Source of the DNA: Wohlfahrtiimonas chitiniclastica DSM 18708
GTDB taxonomy: Bacteria; Pseudomonadota; Gammaproteobacteria; Cardiobacteriales; Wohlfahrtiimonadaceae
Assembly (NCBI RefSeq): GCF_000375345.1
Contig: NZ_AQXD01000002.1
Span: 229,505-293,504, forward strand
Reading direction: 5' to 3'
DNA length: 64,000 bases
Shown one piece after another: positions 62,417 through 64,000 of the stretch (positions are counted from its first letter, which is position 1; each line of letters opens with the position of its first letter). The notes under the pieces were generated by a model. It had not been told where the DNA came from and did not search any database. It was given only the letters and a program-made list of their open reading frames with translations. Made by a program: the position numbers and the translations under genes.

Positions 62417-63862
62417 ATGAAAAACTATAGCATTAAAGCATTACGCGAAGCGCTAGATACTAAAGAGGTGTCAAGCGTTGAGGTGTTAGAGCACTTCAAA
62501 ACAGAGATTGAAACCCATGATCAAAAGATCAACAGCTTCATCACTAAAACGTATGATCATGCCTTAGCCCAAGCGCAAAAGGCCGATGAAGCGATCGCTA
62601 AAGGTGAGCAAAAGATGCTGACGGGCATTCCGATTGCCCATAAAGATCTCTTTTGCACCAAAGGCATTAAAACAACGGCAGCCTCTAAAATGTTGGAGAA
62701 CTTTGTGTCCCCATATGATGCCACTGTGGTTGAAAAGTTAGATCAAGCGGGCGTCATGGTGCTTGGTAAAGTGAACATGGATGAATTTGCCATGGGCGGC
62801 AGTAACCGCACCAGTCACTTTGGCACTGTGCATAATCCATGGAATCGTGATCATGTGGCAGGCGGCTCTTCAGGCGGTTCAGCTGCGGCAGTGAGTGCAG
62901 GGTTTGCTTTAGCGGCAACGGCGTCAGATACCGGCGGCTCAACCCGTCAGCCAGCGAGCTTTTGTAACTTAACAGGCATTAAAGCCACCTATGGCCGCAT
63001 TTCGCGCTGGGGCATGATTCCCTTTGCGTGTTCATTTGACCAAGCGGGCGTGATTGCAAAAACAGCAGAAGATTGTGCCTATATGTTTGAAGCGATGGCG
63101 GGGCACGATGCGAAAGATTCCACCTCCCATCATGTGGCTGTGCCAAAATATTCAGATCTACTCAATCAATCCATTGAAGGTTTACGCATCGGGATTCCTA
63201 AAGAGTTTTTATCTAAAGATTTAGACCCTAAAATTGCCGCCGTGATTGAAAATGCATTAAAACAGTATGAAGCGATGGGCGCAACGTTAGTTGAAGTCAC
63301 ATTGCCAAATACCGATGTGGTGGTGCCTGTGTATTATACGATTGCGCCGGCAGAAGCCTCGAGTAACTTAGCGTGTTTTGATGGTGTGCGTTATGGCCAC
63401 CGTTGTGAAAATCCACAAGATCTACAAGATTTATACATGCGTAGTCGCGCCGAAGGTTTTGGCGAAGAGGTGAAAAAACGCATCTTTATGGGAACATATG
63501 CCTTAAGTGCCAGTGCGTATGATGCTTATTATGTCAAAGCACAAAAAGTGCGCCGTCTTGTGGCAAATGATTACAACTCTGTGTTGAGTCAAGTGGATGT
63601 GATCATGGGGCCAACCTCACCTGATCTACCTTTTAGACAAGACAGCAAAGGCGGCACCAATGAGTATTTGAGTGACATCTTTACGGTGGGCGCAAACTTA
63701 GCCGGTTTACCTGCCATGTCGATTCCTGCAGGATTTGTTGAGGGATTGCCTGTGGGTTTACAGATCATTGGCCGTGCATTTGACGAAGGAAAAATCTTAA
63801 ATGTGGCACATGCTTATCAAAAAGAGACGGATTGGCACACTAAATTGCCAACTTTGGATTAA
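62417..63862 (+). CDS. gatA: Aspartyl/glutamyl-tRNA amidotransferase subunit A
   Basis: Amidase subunit that releases ammonia from glutamine. 481 residues with the Ser-cisSer-Lys triad: Lys in [13 protein letters not shown] near residue 77, [14 protein letters not shown] near residue 153, and [11 protein letters not shown] near residue 176 containing the nucleophilic Ser. C-terminal motif [19 protein letters not shown] is typical. It lies 31 bases after gatC. Confidence 0.98.
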   Translation: MKNYSIKALREALDTKEVSSVEVLEHFKTEIETHDQKINSFITKTYDHALAQAQKADEAIAKGEQKMLTGIPIAHKDLFCTKGIKTTAASKMLENFVSPYDATVVEKLDQAGVMVLGKVNMDEFAMGGSNRTSHFGTVHNPWNRDHVAGGSSGGSAAAVSAGFALAATASDTGGSTRQPASFCNLTGIKATYGRISRWGMIPFACSFDQAGVIAKTAEDCAYMFEAMAGHDAKDSTSHHVAVPKYSDLLNQSIEGLRIGIPKEFLSKDLDPKIAAVIENALKQYEAMGATLVEVTLPNTDVVVPVYYTIAPAEASSNLACFDGVRYGHRCENPQDLQDLYMRSRAEGFGEEVKKRIFMGTYALSASAYDAYYVKAQKVRRLVANDYNSVLSQVDVIMGPTSPDLPFRQDSKGGTNEYLSDIFTVGANLAGLPAMSIPAGFVEGLPVGLQIIGRAFDEGKILNVAHAYQKETDWHTKLPTLD

Positions 63863-63891
63863 TTGAGCCACGCAGAATAAAGGAATTGACC

Positions 63892-64000
63892 ATGACTTGG
63901 GAAGTTGTCATTGGATTAGAAGTACATACACAGCTTACAACGCAAACGAAGTTGTTTTCCGGTTCAAGCATTCAATATGGTGCTGAGCCTAATACGCAAG
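63892..64000 (+). CDS. gatB: Aspartyl/glutamyl-tRNA amidotransferase subunit B (partial, cut by the right edge)
   Basis: The first 36 codons are visible: [15 protein letters not shown] begins the characteristic GatB N-terminus, followed by [27 protein letters not shown] precedes the ATG. It completes gatCAB; only the N-terminal part of the protein can be judged. Confidence 0.97.
   Translation, partial: MTWEVVIGLEVHTQLTTQTKLFSGSSIQYGAEPNTQ

Overview
This window looks like a chromosomal segment of a low-to-moderate GC gammaproteobacterium. The IspB, OxyR, GlnE, RecG, SdhCDAB and cbb3-oxidase proteins are of proteobacterial type, and the overall mix (cbb3 oxidase as respiratory module, many small transporters, compact operons) would fit the Cardiobacteriales (a Wohlfahrtiimonas/Ignatzschineria-like organism). 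The genus is an inference; the class is fairly secure. I see no insertion sequence, prophage, CRISPR array, tRNA or rRNA. Nearly all of the window is housekeeping or transport genes, and both edges cut genes (glnE on the left, gatB on the right).

Layout. 1-5.8 kb: glnE (partial) and ispB leftward, recG and a MORN-repeat lipoprotein rightward. 5.8-14.9 kb, mostly leftward: a PhzF-like protein, sdhCDAB, a TauE/SafE permease, prmC (rightward), a HAD phosphatase with a small partner ORF, moaA and oxyR. 15.2-20.9 kb: sucA-sucB-lpdA, the complete 2-oxoglutarate dehydrogenase complex. 20.9-23.7 kb: a MATE exporter, a DoxX protein and a divergent LysR regulator. 23.8-27.4 kb: an FMN riboswitch followed by ribD-ribE-ribBA-ribH, then a DUF218 protein and a small membrane ORF. 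28.2-29.8 kb: divergent YceI and pirin genes. 29.8-32.9 kb: an M-box (Mg2+) riboswitch, terminators and three tandem CorA-family genes. 33-34.5 kb: a secreted protein of unknown function and a YfdC-type FNT channel. 34.5-38.2 kb: a leftward siderophore ABC importer (CeuBCDE/YclNOPQ gene order) with a candidate Fur box. 38.4-42.1 kb: an RhtA-like exporter, a paired SMR system, a Dabb protein and an AbgT transporter without a usable normal start. 42.2-50.2 kb, leftward: dnaJ, dnaK (clear sigma-32 promoter), yggS, an NtrX-like regulator with a degenerate AAA+ domain, and topA. 50.3-53.3 kb: a 47-residue membrane ORF, dgkA, tsaD and a dGTPase. 53.3-62.1 kb: ccoNOQP-ccoG-ccoH-ccoI-ccoS, with an FNR/ANR box placed as in a class II promoter. 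62.1-64 kb: gatC-gatA-gatB.

How the genes work together. SdhCDAB and SucAB-Lpd form much of the TCA cycle and feed electrons to quinone. The cbb3 oxidase and its copper/assembly factors finish respiration at low oxygen, and the FNR/ANR box ties them to oxygen supply. Riboflavin synthesis (FMN riboswitch) supplies flavin for SdhA and Lpd. The most unusual module is the Mg2+-sensing M-box ahead of three paralogous CorA genes. The middle paralogue has SMN in place of the GMN signature, and two terminator-like hairpins lie between the aptamer and the first gene. I found no defence or mobile system; the most interesting items are this magnesium locus, the degenerate NtrX-like regulator, the start-less AbgT gene, and small or extended membrane proteins in otherwise ordinary operons.
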